Assembly (NCBI GenBank): GCA_965247375.1
Contig: CBDFHU010000097.1
Span: 1 to 64,000 of the forward strand
DNA: 64,000 nt
Source of the DNA: Arsenicibacter sp965247375
Lineage (GTDB): Bacteria; Bacteroidota; Bacteroidia; Cytophagales; Spirosomataceae
Reading direction: 5' to 3'
Positions 1 to 9,382 of this stretch are shown piece by piece. Each line of letters begins with the position of its first letter. Within the stretch, counting starts at the first letter, position 1. Made by a program: the position numbers and the translations under genes. The notes below the pieces were generated by a model. The model did no database searches. It had not been told where the DNA came from and worked only from the letters and a program-made list of their open reading frames with translations.

Positions 1-549
1 CAGCGACCGACAGCCGGTATTTCCCCGAAGCGTCTGTCGTCGTTCCGCGCTGGGTGCCCTTCAGAATAACACTTACACCCGGCAGGCCTTCTCCTTTTTC
101 ATCGGAAACTACCCCGCTGAATACCTTTTCCAGTGGCTGGCTGTCGGCCGGACCTTCCGGAAAGGCCTCTGCCGCCCCCGTAGTCTCGGCCCGCCGGAGC
201 ATTATCAGCATTTTCGTTACCTCAAAATCAATTTGAAGCGGTTTCAGCATACGGGTCAGGACCGAACCAAGCGATTCATTGCTGGCCGAAAACGATATTT
301 TCCGGTTTGTTTTGACAAGCCGCGAGCTGAAGACAAACCGGGCATCGGTCTGCTTTTCAATTTCGTGCAGCACCGTCCGGATATCGACCATCTGAATCCG
401 GAGTGATACCTTCTGGTCCAGTAAGCTCTGCGCGTGCCCGTCGCGGGCAACACTCACGCCGGCAAGCAGTATTGCCAGTAAAAGCTGTGTGCAGGTAACG
501 TGCATAATTCTACGTAATACAGTTTTCCGTTGTACCCGTTTCTTCATAC
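1..549 (-). CDS. SusC/RagA-type TonB-dependent receptor with STN domain, N-terminal part
   Basis: The frame stays open from an ATG at 549 down to the window edge, giving about 183 residues of a much longer protein. It begins with basic residues and a hydrophobic stretch (LLLAILLAGVSVA), a signal peptide. Residues about 42-110 look like an STN (secretin/TonB N-terminal) domain, with the pattern VRTVLHEIE-like then FVFSSRLV and ISFSASN. From about residue 135 comes a carboxypeptidase-regulatory-like domain (GEGLPGVSVILKGTQRGTTT). This order is that of SusC transducers that take glycan oligomers across the outer membrane and signal to a FecR protein through STN. The FecR and sigma genes just upstream on the same strand fit. 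The plug and barrel lie outside the window. Confidence 0.9.
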
Positions 550-737
550 TTTTGATACGTTTTGTAAGTGAAAAATGTAGACAAAACAATCCCCTCAGCC
601 CTGTCAGACAGGACTTGCTCAGCTTACAGACTTAGCGTGGGGAGTAATCAGGCCGGCAATGTTCCCGCATTGCCGGCTTTCTCTTTATGGCTGCAACAGG
701 CAGCGGTTTATTCGTTTTTCCGGTTCTGCATACTCAA

Positions 738-1882
738 TTATTTACAGCCCTGACTGTACATAATGATCTGTCCGTCGATAACTTCATAACGTGCGTCGAT
801 AACACGACAGATAATGTCCAGTTTTTCGAAGAGCGCCTGATCCGTCAGGGTAGCAGTCAACGGACACTTGCTGAGCACATCTTCATCATAAACAATATCC
901 ACACCATAGGCTTTTTCCAGGGTACGGAGTACCGCCGAAACCGGGGTTTCATCGAAAATAAACGGATGTTTACCGGTAGGCGCTGATAAAAGCTGCGGGT
1001 TTTCAACCAGCGATTTCGCCATCCGGCCTGCCCCGCGTTCAAAAACGATTTTCTGGTTGGGCAACAGTACTACTCCGGTTAGTTCGCGGTTACTGATCCG
1101 GTCTTTCCGGAGGGCGTCATTCCGGGCAAACACCGCCACCCGTCCTGTTTTGACGTCAACAATGACATGCGGATCATCCGGATAGGCCTTTATAGTAAAG
1201 CTGGTGCCTAACACCTTTGTTACCAGGCCGTTCGCGTAAATGATAAAGGGCTTGTCCGGATTTTTGGTGACGTCAAAAAAAGCCTCGCCGTTCAGATAGA
1301 TTTCACGAAGCGATCCGGCAAATACAGACGGATAACTAATCCGGCTACCGGTCTTCAGAAGCACGAGCGAACCGTCATCCAGCTTTACGGGCATCACCTT
1401 CCGGGATTGATTGACCGTTTCCCGCAGGCTGACCGGTTGCTCAGCCACAAGCTGTTCATAATTGATCATGGCCTGCCGGGCCGGCTCAGTGGCGGTCAAT
1501 AAATCAGGGCGTAAAAAAATAAACCGTCAGGCCGGCAATAAGCAGACAAACGGCAGCGGCTCTGAACCACAGCTGCCGGTGCAGCGGAAGTTGCCGGTGT
1601 ACAGATTGTGCGGGATTGCCCGGCCATTACCGGTAGTGCTTTCGTCCGGCTAAGGGTTTGTTTAACCGCCTGCCTGATTTCATGGTCGTTTAACGGGAGC
1701 TCATGAATTTGTAAGGCCAGTACGATCTCCCTGGCCTTACTGACAGGCTCTGCCTGTTCAGGGTGGCTGGCTAACCACTGCTGCCACTGACCATCGGTTT
1801 CCCGTGTCGGGTTGAGAACCCATTGCCTGAATGGCTGGTCCCAGACAAGCTCTTCAACGCCGTATTGTAGGTATTTATCCAT
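738..1882 (-). pseudogene. FecR-family anti-sigma factor, broken by frameshifts
   Basis: Three reading frames together give one FecR protein. The start (ATG at 1882) encodes a cytoplasmic N-terminus resembling the anti-sigma region. A middle frame near 1500-1600 encodes a membrane segment (FRAAAVCLLIAGLTVYFF). The last frame, 1499 to 738, encodes the periplasmic FecR domain (LDDGSLVLLKTGSRISYPS, then the LNGEAFFDVTKNPDKPF motif) and a C-terminal STN-binding-like domain. One break sits in a run of seven T on the coding strand at about 1512-1518; removing one T joins the membrane segment to the FecR domain. A second break lies at about 1560-1635. In the cell it would hold the adjacent sigma factor until the STN receptor senses substrate. 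The gene may be intact in the organism and only misread here. Confidence 0.85.
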
Positions 1883-1969
1883 TCCGGTTATCGTCTATAT
1901 GCAGATAGACAGAAACCGGAAACAGATACCAAAAAAAATGTAGTTTTTTTTAGAAAAAGTAGCAGAAAG

Positions 1970-2605
1970 CTAGTTGAGGCCGAAATGTAACAAGACGAAG
2001 GTAAGTAATTCAATTTTCCAGTAGCGGCGTAATTGCCTGAGCGCCAGTTGTAATAAGTTGGAGACGGTTTGTGGCGAAATCGCCATGACCTCTGCAATCT
2101 GTGTCCGGTCAAGTTCCTGAAAATACTTCAGATAGATAACCTCTTTCTGGCGTCGTGGCAGTGTAGTCAGTACCTGTTGCATGTGCTGAGCACGCCGGAA
2201 GGAGGCTTCACTGGTGATAAACTGATCTTCTACAGAGAATTCATAATCAAAGGTCCCCGGATCCGGATCCTGGTCCGTGGCTGCATTACCTGCCTGATTC
2301 CGGTGCATGAATCTGCGCAGCGACGCCATCAGGTATGGTTTTATTGCTACCTCAGTTCGCAGGGAAGCCCGGCGCTCCCACAAATACAGAAATAAATCCT
2401 GAATAGCGTCCTTAATAAATTCACGGTCTCTGGAGAAACGGGTAGCATACCGGAAAAGCGTCCGGTAATGATCATTCATAAGGGTTTCAAAAGCAGTTTC
2501 ATCCCCCGATAAAAAGCTACGCCATACTTGTTGCTCAGCGGACGGGATACCGGAGCTTCCTTCGGGCTCAGACTCAGCAGATCGGAACAGCCTGTATTGT
2601 GACAT
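1970..2605 (-). CDS. ECF sigma factor, FecI-like
   Basis: This 211-residue protein matches extracytoplasmic-function sigma-70 factors. The sigma-70 region 2 is seen at about residues 38-100 (ETLMNDHYRTLFRYATRF, then DAIQDLFLYLWERR), and region 4, a helix-turn-helix, at about 140-195 (LPRRQKEVIYLKYFQELD, then ISPQTVSNLLQLALRQLR). It would direct RNA polymerase to promoters of the SusC-type receptor and its neighbours when released by the FecR protein encoded just downstream on the same strand. The three genes sigma, FecR and SusC in this order form a standard trans-envelope signalling cassette of Bacteroidota. The usual start is ATG at 2605; nothing unusual is seen. Confidence 0.92.
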   Translation of the reverse strand: MSQYRLFRSAESEPEGSSGIPSAEQQVWRSFLSGDETAFETLMNDHYRTLFRYATRFSRDREFIKDAIQDLFLYLWERRASLRTEVAIKPYLMASLRRFMHRNQAGNAATDQDPDPGTFDYEFSVEDQFITSEASFRRAQHMQQVLTTLPRRQKEVIYLKYFQELDRTQIAEVMAISPQTVSNLLQLALRQLRRYWKIELLTFVLLHFGLN

Positions 2606-2766
2606 AAACTAAAGCGACTTATTAATCCGGAAAGGAAAACGGACTGTAAAGTTGCCGACAAAACTATCAGTATTCTGATTATATTTTAGCTTTTTCTGAT
2701 ACCGGCAGACATTATGAGGCTATTTAGGCCGGATAGTATTCCGGCTATAGCAGAGAGCTGTACGGA

Positions 2767-3504
2767 TCAGACGCCCGGATTGAGGGCGGGCAGCGTGACG
2801 GAGCCGGTCTGGATTTTCCGGAAAAAGGCACCTTTATACAAGCGGCCAAGCGGAAGAATAGTATGGGCAATCTTAAGCTGATCGGCGGTGTAACCCGTGA
2901 GTTTGTCCAACGCAATAATGAACGATTTGTGTACCCGGATAAATTTTTCTTCAGGCAGTTTTTCCTCCATATAGCCTAATTTTTCCGAAGCGATGAACAC
3001 CTTTTCGTGTGTGTGTACTTTAATGTAGTCCGCAAAGCCCTCGATAAACAGAATGTCTTTCAGGAAGATTTTGGTCTGTTCCCGGCCTGTCTTGAAAAAC
3101 ATATAGGATTGCTCATAAGTACTGAGGTGCCGGGCGGGTAATTCAGGAACGCTGTGATAATGCAGGTATTTTGAAACCGACTGCATGAATCGTTCCCTGG
3201 TAATTGGTTTGACCAGATAATCAATCACATTCAGGTCGAAGGCCGTGGCAGCGTACTCCCGGTAGGCGGTCGTGAGGATAACGTTCGGGCCGTTCCTCAC
3301 AGAGCGTATCAACTCAATGCCGGATAGCCCGGGCATCTGAATGTCCAGAAAAACCAGGTCAACCGGATTTGCCTGTAAAAACGTAAAGGCCGCTACGGCA
3401 TTGTCTACCGCAGCCAGCACCCTGAAGTCCTTCAGTTCTGACAGATGCTGCATGAGCAGCGACCGGGCAGGCGCTTCATCATCTACGAGTAAGCAGTTCG
3501 TCAT
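2767..3504 (-). CDS. LytTR-family response regulator
   Basis: The 245-residue protein has a CheY-like receiver domain at residues 1-120 with acidic pocket DDE at 8-10, phospho-acceptor Asp54 (LVFLDIQMPG) and the conserved Lys in YLVKP. A LytTR DNA-binding domain follows at about 135-235 (EQTKIFLKDILFIEGFADYIKV and FIRVHKSFIIALDKL). Its first codons overlap the 3' end of the sensor kinase gene, so the two are translationally coupled. LytTR proteins bind tandem direct repeats; a 20-bp tandem repeat before the divergent membrane-protein genes at 4582-4616 is a candidate target. The C-terminal tail after the LytTR domain is slightly longer than usual. Confidence 0.93.
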   Translation of the reverse strand: MTNCLLVDDEAPARSLLMQHLSELKDFRVLAAVDNAVAAFTFLQANPVDLVFLDIQMPGLSGIELIRSVRNGPNVILTTAYREYAATAFDLNVIDYLVKPITRERFMQSVSKYLHYHSVPELPARHLSTYEQSYMFFKTGREQTKIFLKDILFIEGFADYIKVHTHEKVFIASEKLGYMEEKLPEEKFIRVHKSFIIALDKLTGYTADQLKIAHTILPLGRLYKGAFFRKIQTGSVTLPALNPGV

Positions 3505-4534
3505 GTTCAGGCGTCTTAATGGTTAAGTTAATCAGGTAGGCGTGGGGCTCGTCAATTATGGCTAATTCATGCGCATCCGGATAGAGCAATGCCAGTCTCT
3601 TTTTAACGTTCGATAAACCAATCCCACCGGTTGCAGGTCCGGGTATTGAATACCGCTCTTGCTTACTGTTCATGATTTTAACCGAAAACTGGCGGGGTTG
3701 CCTCGAAATGTCGATACGAACCCAGCTGAATTCCGTCGAACCGGCCACTCCATGCGTAAAGCTGTTTTCTACCAACGGCAACAACAGCAAAGGCGCGATC
3801 TGAAGATCATGGACGGGGGCATACTGATTAACCGATACGTCCAGCCGGCTCCCATACTTATTTTTCTGGAGTTCGATGTAATGTTCAATATACGAAATCT
3901 CTGTCGATAGCGATACTTTCCCGTGCGCCGACTCATATAGGTTATACGACAGAAAACCCGATAAATGGGCAATCAGCGAGGCTGTTTCCGGACTGGTTTT
4001 CAGGGCGGTAGCGTAGATGTTGTTCAGCGTATTAAAGACAAAATGCGGCTGTACCTGTGCTTTCAGCAGATTGAGTTCAGCCGTTGTTTTCTGCTGTATG
4101 AGTTCATTAACACGGAGACGTTCTTCATACCAGAAGCGTATAAAATGATACAAGGCATACAGGCCGGTGATTGTATACAGGTTAACAAACTCGACCAATA
4201 GTTTACCGGCTGAAAACAGAGGCAGCTTCAGCGCTTGCGGAAAATAGGCCGGATAGATATAGTATTAGTTGATGAAGCGCCTGATTACCAGTAGAATAAG
4301 TGAACAGGATATCAGATAAACCCAGCTTTTCAGCTGCCGGGTTTCAGCCAAGCGCTTTTTAATGAAGAAATGAACGGTCAGCCACGAAAACAGGAAGGCG
4401 ACCGGCAGGGCCATGCAGGCGTTGATAAAATAGCCGTTATAATCGCCGTACAGTGAGGCCAGCCCCAGCCATTGGTAGAGGAAATACAGCAGCCAAAAAA
4501 CGATGGTGAAGGTGATCTCTCTGGTTCGGTTCAT
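3479..4534 (-). pseudogene. LytS-type sensor histidine kinase, interrupted by an in-frame TAA
   Basis: Two open segments in the same frame, separated by one TAA at 4265-4267, together encode about 351 residues. The first part (from ATG at 4534) has hydrophobic helices (FWLLYFLYQWLGL, LPVAFLFSWLTVHFF). The codons after the TAA continue as a further membrane segment, and the rest contains the His_kinase motif AQVQPHFVFNTLNNIY with the phospho-acceptor His, and an ATPase N-box (LLLPLVENSFTHG) and G-box (GIGLSNVKKRL). It would phosphorylate the response regulator encoded downstream. The TAA is a substitution, not an indel, so it may be a real nonsense mutation, a base-call error, or rarely read through. 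An alternative start at the TTG at 4198 would give a kinase without most of its membrane part. Confidence 0.85.
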
Positions 4535-4581
4535 GCTCCCAAGTTAAGCGTTTTGACGGTCGCCGAAGGGAGTTAGCAGGT

Positions 4582-4616
4582 GATTTTCGGTCAACGACCT
4601 GATTTATCGGTCAACG
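4582..4616. promoter_or_regulatory. 20-bp tandem repeat, candidate LytTR operator
   Basis: The core TCGGTCAACG occurs at 4587-4596 and again at 4607-4616, exactly 20 bp apart, each preceded by GATTT. It lies between the kinase gene and the divergent membrane-protein genes. Two copies on the same face of the helix fit how LytTR regulators bind, but the match to the known LytTR consensus is only partial, so the role is inferred. Confidence 0.4.
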
Positions 4617-4707
4617 GTATACACCGATGAAACGGGTTGTCTACAGACGATTTGCGCCGGCGAAACAACTGGTGGTTACTTTTGGCCAAACGTCAACCAG
4701 TATCGGG

Positions 4708-5514
4708 ATGAAACGATTAATACAAACTGGCCGGGCTTTTTATGCGGCCGCTCTTGTTGTGTACGGCTGTCAGCAGGTTTATTTCGGCAGCTTCCGCGAT
4801 GTATTTTTTTCGGCTTATCAGCATTACCTGCCATGGCTGAGTGTACTGGCGTCGGCCTTCGGACTCTATCTGATCATTACCGGCGTGTTACTGGTTGTGC
4901 GCAACCGGGGGAAACAAGCGGCGCTCGTGTGCGGAACGGTCTGGCTGGTGCTCTTGCTGGGAACTCATCTGACCTATGAGCTCATTTCTGAACCCAACCA
5001 GCTGTACCATTTAGGCTTATGGACAGCCCCCCTGAAAGAGCTGGCTCTGGCAGGCGGGGCCTTTGTGGTTGCCGGTTCGTTTGATATGCCGCTGAGCGGA
5101 ACGTTCAGGATTCAGGAAAAAATCATGCCCTACGGCAATGTATTTTTCCTGATCACCATGACCAGTTTCGGGATTTCGCACATCATTTATGCGGATTTTC
5201 TGGCTGATACCGTTCCCGGCTGGATGGCCAATCACCTGTTCTGGGTGAACCTGACGGGAATCGCCCTGATCGCGTCGGGAATCGCACTCATACTGGGAAT
5301 CCGGATCCGGATTATCGCCCTCCTGCTTTCGCTGATGATCTTTATCTGGTTCTGGCTGATCCATGTGCCGGGCGCGCTCCGCGACCCTGCCGGAAACCGG
5401 GGCAATCTGCCGGCCAGTGCGTTTGACGCGCTGGCCTATAGCGGGGTGGCGTTACTGATAGGTCTCACCATGAAGCAGCAGAAATGGGTAGAAGACATCG
5501 AACGCTGGTCATGA
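4708..5514 (+). CDS. Membrane protein, DoxX-like
   Basis: From the ATG at 4708 the protein has 268 residues and about eight hydrophobic helices in two similar halves (AALVVYGCQQVYFG and FLITMTSFGISHIIYADF). This duplicated four-helix pattern, with a small polar segment after each first helix, resembles the DoxX/DoxD-like superfamily of quinone-linked membrane proteins. I chose 4708 because the 27 residues encoded upstream, from 4627, are polar and overlap the region of the regulatory repeat. It is followed after 38 bp by a second membrane-protein gene on the same strand, probably one operon, and is divergent from the LytTR two-component genes. The substrate is unknown. Confidence 0.65.
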   Translation: MKRLIQTGRAFYAAALVVYGCQQVYFGSFRDVFFSAYQHYLPWLSVLASAFGLYLIITGVLLVVRNRGKQAALVCGTVWLVLLLGTHLTYELISEPNQLYHLGLWTAPLKELALAGGAFVVAGSFDMPLSGTFRIQEKIMPYGNVFFLITMTSFGISHIIYADFLADTVPGWMANHLFWVNLTGIALIASGIALILGIRIRIIALLLSLMIFIWFWLIHVPGALRDPAGNRGNLPASAFDALAYSGVALLIGLTMKQQKWVEDIERWS

Positions 5515-5552
5515 TTTTACAGAAAACAACGGATTAACGCAGAAGAATACGC

Positions 5553-6710
5553 ATGAAACGAAATAACAGCATTGATGTTATGCGCGGTCTGGTGATGGTC
5601 ATTATGGCGCTGGACCACGTACGGGACCTGTTGCATACCACTTCGTTGACACAGTCGCCTACCGACCTGACCACGACGACACCAGTGTTATTTTTTACCC
5701 GGTGGATTACCTATCTGTGCGCCCCGACGTTTGTCTTTCTGTCGGGTACGTCGGCTTTTCTGTCCATGATCGCCCGGCAGAATCCGGCTGCGTCGAGGCG
5801 CTTTCTGCTCAAAAGGGGGCTCTGGCTGGTGCTGGTCGAGTTTACAGTGGTCAATTTCGGATTATGGTTTGACCCGGATTTTGATGTGCTGATCTTCGAA
5901 GTAATCGCCGCCATCGGCGTTGGATTTATTATGCTCAGCGCATTAACGGGGTTACCGGCCCGGGTAGTGGTCGTAATCGGGGGGCTAATCGTTACGTGTC
6001 ACGGGCTGCTTTCCCTGGTTCCCGTTCCGGAGAATGTGGCGGGAAAAGTCTTGCTGGCTCTGTTTGCACCCACAGCGTTCCCGTATGCTGCCGGAAAACT
6101 GTTTCTGGTCGCCTATCCGCCGGTTCCCTGGCTGGGTATTCTGCTTCTCGGGTATGGGACCGGCCATTTTTTTGCCTCGCCGCAACCGGTTCAGCGACGG
6201 CTTTTCCGGCAAACGGGATTATTGTCCCTTAGCTTATTCTGTCTGCTGAGGATAACCAGCCTGTACGGTGATCCGGTGAGCTGGTCTGGCCAAAAGAATT
6301 GGGTTTACACGGTTTTGTCATTTCTGAACGTAACCAAATATCCCCCTTCTTTTCAGTTCTGTCTTTTGTTTATCGGGATCATGTTGCTCATTCTGTCACG
6401 GGTACAAGGCCTGCAAAACAGGTGGACTGCGATTTTAAGTGTATATGGGAAAACCCCGCTGTTTTATTTTCTGGTGCACTGGTATCTGATTCACCCGCTG
6501 GTTTTTATCATGGTGTTTCTGCAAGGCTTCAAGGCATCTGATTTGGTATTCGGTTCTAATTTCGGGCGACCGAAAACGGGCAGCGGCGTAGATCTGTGGG
6601 CGGTCTATCTGATCTGGATCCTCATCGTCCTGCTGATGTATCCGCTCTGCCGGTGGTATGGAAACTACAAGGAGCGGCATAAAGACCGGAAATGGCTGCG
6701 CTATATATGA
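5553..6710 (+). CDS. DUF1624 / heparan-glucosaminide acetyltransferase-like membrane protein
   Basis: The 385-residue protein opens with NSIDVMRGLVMVIMALDHVRD, the signature of DUF1624 proteins, which are related to YeiB and to eukaryotic heparan-alpha-glucosaminide N-acetyltransferase. About ten membrane segments follow, with the usual polar loop RWITYLCAPTFVFLSGTSAF and a late YGKTPLFYFLVHWYLIHPL motif. Such proteins are thought to move acyl groups across the membrane onto sugars, but no substrate can be read from the sequence. It lies just after the DoxX-like gene on the same strand. The protein appears complete. Confidence 0.85.
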   Translation: MKRNNSIDVMRGLVMVIMALDHVRDLLHTTSLTQSPTDLTTTTPVLFFTRWITYLCAPTFVFLSGTSAFLSMIARQNPAASRRFLLKRGLWLVLVEFTVVNFGLWFDPDFDVLIFEVIAAIGVGFIMLSALTGLPARVVVVIGGLIVTCHGLLSLVPVPENVAGKVLLALFAPTAFPYAAGKLFLVAYPPVPWLGILLLGYGTGHFFASPQPVQRRLFRQTGLLSLSLFCLLRITSLYGDPVSWSGQKNWVYTVLSFLNVTKYPPSFQFCLLFIGIMLLILSRVQGLQNRWTAILSVYGKTPLFYFLVHWYLIHPLVFIMVFLQGFKASDLVFGSNFGRPKTGSGVDLWAVYLIWILIVLLMYPLCRWYGNYKERHKDRKWLRYI

Positions 6711-7139
6711 GAAAAGGCCGCCAGTAGCTCCGATAAAGCAACTCATGCCCTGCCTGAGCAACCTTCAGGAACCGGAGACATTCGCTGGGGTATAGGTAGC
6801 TGATGGCTTCATGGCGTTAAACAGGTTCTCGCTTACGAAGCTGAAAAAAACGAATGACAGGCTGGTGCAAGTACCCGGAAATTTAATAAAGCGGCTGCGG
6901 TAACCACTTACCGGCCATTAACTATTCGAATACCAGCGGTAAACCGGTGATTGTGAACAGCTTCTGTCTGTAACCAAAAAAGCCCGGATGCGCATGCAGG
7001 CATCCGGGCTTTTCAGTGGCACGAAATACACACAGTTGCTCAAACGAAACTGACTCCTGTTTCCGCACCGGCTGATTTGCCGGCATGGGCTTTCAAGAGA
7101 AACGCAACAGTATGCTTGTCTGAAAATGGCTTCCGTCGA
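6711..7139. other. Intergenic stretch with no gene seen
   Basis: About 430 bp between convergent genes. Only short shadow frames are present. The one clear element is the hairpin at 6975-7013, listed separately; the rest shows no recognisable coding or RNA feature. Confidence 0.6.
6975..7013. terminator. Bidirectional intrinsic terminator
   Basis: An 11-bp perfect stem (AGCCCGGATGC at 6981-6991 and its complement at 7000-7010) is flanked by A6 before and TTT after. It lies between the convergent DUF1624 and crotonase genes and could serve both. Confidence 0.85.
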
Positions 7140-7958
7140 TCAGGCTTTACCCGGAACAATGTGTTTGCCCAGATTAAATTCAAGCTCTCCGTTTTGCTGT
7201 AATCCTTTTTTGAACAGTGCCCCGATACGTTGTCTGGCTTCGGGCCATTCCAGAGCGGCATAAAACTTAGTCTGAGTAGCCATCAGGTCTTCGGTTTTGG
7301 CTAGCGGAGCCTGCCCGTTAATGATTTCCTTGATGGCCGCAATCGCCTGTTTGTCGAACGAGGCAATCCGGCGGGCGAACTGATCGACAAACGCATCCAG
7401 TTGTGCATCCGGCACGGCACGGTTTACCCACCCATACAGGGCAGCCGTTTCGGCGTCATAGTCCTGACCGCTTAAAATGATTTCCAGGGCTCTGGCTCTG
7501 CCGGTCAGCAAATGCAGGCGTTCCATACCGCCGCCGCCCGGGAAGGCTCCGATGCCGATTTCTACCTGAGCCAGGATCGCCTTTTCCTTGCTGGCAAAAC
7601 GCAGGTCAAATGCCTGCACAAATTCACTGCCTAACCCTCTGGCCCGCCCCCGGATAGCCGCAATGCTGACAAACGGCGCCAGCTCCAGCCGCCTGGCAAT
7701 ATCGGGCCAGGCCGCCGATAAGCCGGTCCGGCCCGGACCCTTCGGAAAGTCATTGGCCTGCAGAATGTCCAGGTGGGCAATAAAGTAGTCCGGATTGGCG
7801 CTCTCGAATACGGCTACTTTCAGATCGCTGTCGGCTTCCATGGCATCCATCAGCACCATCAGTTGCTCTGAAAATGCGGCGCCGAAAAGGTTGATAGGTG
7901 GGTTATTAAACGTAACCTTCCAATAACCGGGGGTAATTTTATCAATACTGAAAATCAT
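7140..7958 (-). CDS. Enoyl-CoA hydratase/isomerase family (crotonase fold) protein
   Basis: The 272-residue protein has the crotonase pattern: a start resembling PGYWKVTFNNPPINLF, an oxyanion-hole region (FIAHLDILQ, about residues 58-68), and the helix-start motif IRGRARGLGSEFVQAFDLRFAS (about 105-127). The stretch AQVEIGIGAFPGGGGMERL holds the position where a catalytic Glu usually sits. The gene stands next to an AraC-type regulator on the same strand, which suggests an inducible detoxification or degradative role rather than core beta-oxidation. The exact substrate cannot be told. A strong terminator follows it. Confidence 0.85.
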   Translation of the reverse strand: MIFSIDKITPGYWKVTFNNPPINLFGAAFSEQLMVLMDAMEADSDLKVAVFESANPDYFIAHLDILQANDFPKGPGRTGLSAAWPDIARRLELAPFVSIAAIRGRARGLGSEFVQAFDLRFASKEKAILAQVEIGIGAFPGGGGMERLHLLTGRARALEIILSGQDYDAETAALYGWVNRAVPDAQLDAFVDQFARRIASFDKQAIAAIKEIINGQAPLAKTEDLMATQTKFYAALEWPEARQRIGALFKKGLQQNGELEFNLGKHIVPGKA

Positions 7959-8031
7959 ACCTGAATGTGTTTTGTCGGGACAAAACTAGCGGCATGGACG
8001 GGTAACCGGCTGATACAAATCAGGGAGATGT

Positions 8032-8749
8032 TTATCCGTTTCCCTGATTTCGGCTTTCGGCAGGCGAGATACCTCTTACTTTTTTGAAAAGCCGTGAAAA
8101 GTAAGGGACGTTGTCAAAGCCGACCTGATAGGCTACATCGCTAACGTTCATGCTGGTTTGCTGCAGAAGAATTTCTGCCTGTCCGATAACATAGTCATGG
8201 ATGAGGGCAATGGTACTTTTTCCGGTTTCTTCCCGGACCAGATCGGTCAGGTAGTTGGGGGATACGTTCAGGCGGGCTGCCAGTGCCGAGACGGTCGGAA
8301 TACCGCTTACCGGCTGAGACAGGTTTTGATAATGATCCTGCAACAGCCCTTTTACTTTATTGGTGATGCTGCGGTGCGTAATACCCTTGTCGTTGAATTG
8401 ACGCGCATAATAGGTTTCTGCGTAGGTAAGCACAACGCTCAGCAGGGAAAGAACAATGTCGGTATTGGTCCGCTCCCCGTGTTGCTTAAGTTCGCTGTGA
8501 ATTCTGGTAAAAAGCCACGTAATCGTTTCTTCTTCCCCGGGTGTTAAAAACAAGGCATCATGGATATCGTAGCTGAAATAGGTATAGCGGCTGATCTGGC
8601 GGGCAATCGCGTGATTTTTTAATCAGATCGGGGTGAAAAAAACAAAGGCATACCCGTCCCCAGTAAGTCAGCGTTTCCCAGGCTACCACCTGACCCGGCT
8701 CGCTGAACAACATCAATCCGTTATCCGTTTTTGTAATGACGTTTACCAT
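8032..8749 (-). pseudogene. AraC-family transcriptional regulator, frameshifted
   Basis: The start frame from ATG at 8749 (LMLFSEPGQVVAWETLTYWGR) encodes the sensor domain, and the second frame, ending at 8032, encodes its remainder plus two helix-turn-helix motifs typical of AraC (VSALAARLNVSPNYLTDLV and VSDVAYQVGFDNVPYFSRLFKKV). The frames meet in a run of six T on the plus strand at about 8612-8617; taking one base out gives a smooth read through HPDLIKNHAIARQISRYTYF. The intact product would be about 238 residues. It probably controls the crotonase-fold gene downstream on the same strand. A sequencing error is likelier than real loss. Confidence 0.85.
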
Positions 8750-8788
8750 ACTTAATCTGCCCCGTAAAGTCTTTTTTTACCGCTATTT

Positions 8789-9269
8789 TTATAGAGGTTT
8801 AACCTGTATGCCCGCGCTTTGTGCCGGGAAGTTCGGAATGGCCTGCTGACAAAACCCCGGCTGTCCATTAGGGGATGCAGCGGCGCGGCAAGATTCAGGT
8901 AGTTTGTTGTATCCGGCAAGGGTATCAAATACGTGCATAGTCGGACTCATAGTCAGGTATTTAGCTTGATAAGTTTCTGTCAGGAAATACCGGATTCGTT
9001 TCTTCTTCGAGGTCCAGCATCCGGAGATGGCGCCGGAACTCTTTCCACGAAATATTCCATGCCGATTCGTACTGCAAAGGAGGGAGGGAAAATGGTGAAA
9101 AATCAGCTCATGGTCGATGGTAATGGCGGGAATGGATGGAATCAGGCTGACGACCAGCCCCGCAATCACCAGGACAATCGGATAAGCTATTCTAAAACCG
9201 TTTTGCACCCATAATCAATACCATAATACCGATTATGAGAGCCAGAAAAAACGGGAGCTGGTGGACCAT
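8789..9269 (-). pseudogene. Remnant of a CPA1-type Na+/H+ antiporter
   Basis: Starting at ATG 9269 the frame reads PFFLALIIGIMVLIMGAKRF and then, after removal of one T near 9201-9204, continues FRIAYPIVLVIAGLVVSLIP and SIPAITIDHELIF, the first two helices of CPA1 sodium/proton antiporters. After another frame change it gives LPPLQYESAWNISWKEFRR, the next conserved block. Homology ends there; the following sequence to 8789 has no antiporter features. Full-length members have about 500 residues, so at most the first 70 or so are kept. The gene is divergent from the HxlR regulator. Confidence 0.65.
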
Positions 9270-9315
9270 GCTGGAGAAAATAATGATGCAACAATTTTAC
9301 CTGATTTTTATGATT

Positions 9316-9364
9316 ACTTGCAAAGCGCAAGTCGAAATTGACAGGTTTTCTTGCGAAATGCAAG
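9316..9364. promoter_or_regulatory. Two palindromes before the HxlR gene
   Basis: ACTTGC-N5-GCAAGT is perfect at 9316-9332, and CTTGC-N5-GCAAG is perfect at 9350-9364. The two centres are 33 bp apart and both lie within 70 bp of the HxlR start at 9383, and between it and the divergent antiporter remnant. They are likely operators for the winged-helix HxlR protein; assignment is by position. Confidence 0.6.
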
Positions 9365-9382
9365 TAAGCAGAGCGTTTTTTT

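Noticed and set aside
1496..1882. Separate 128-residue protein
   Set aside because: It is the start of the FecR gene that continues in other frames; its last third is out of frame.
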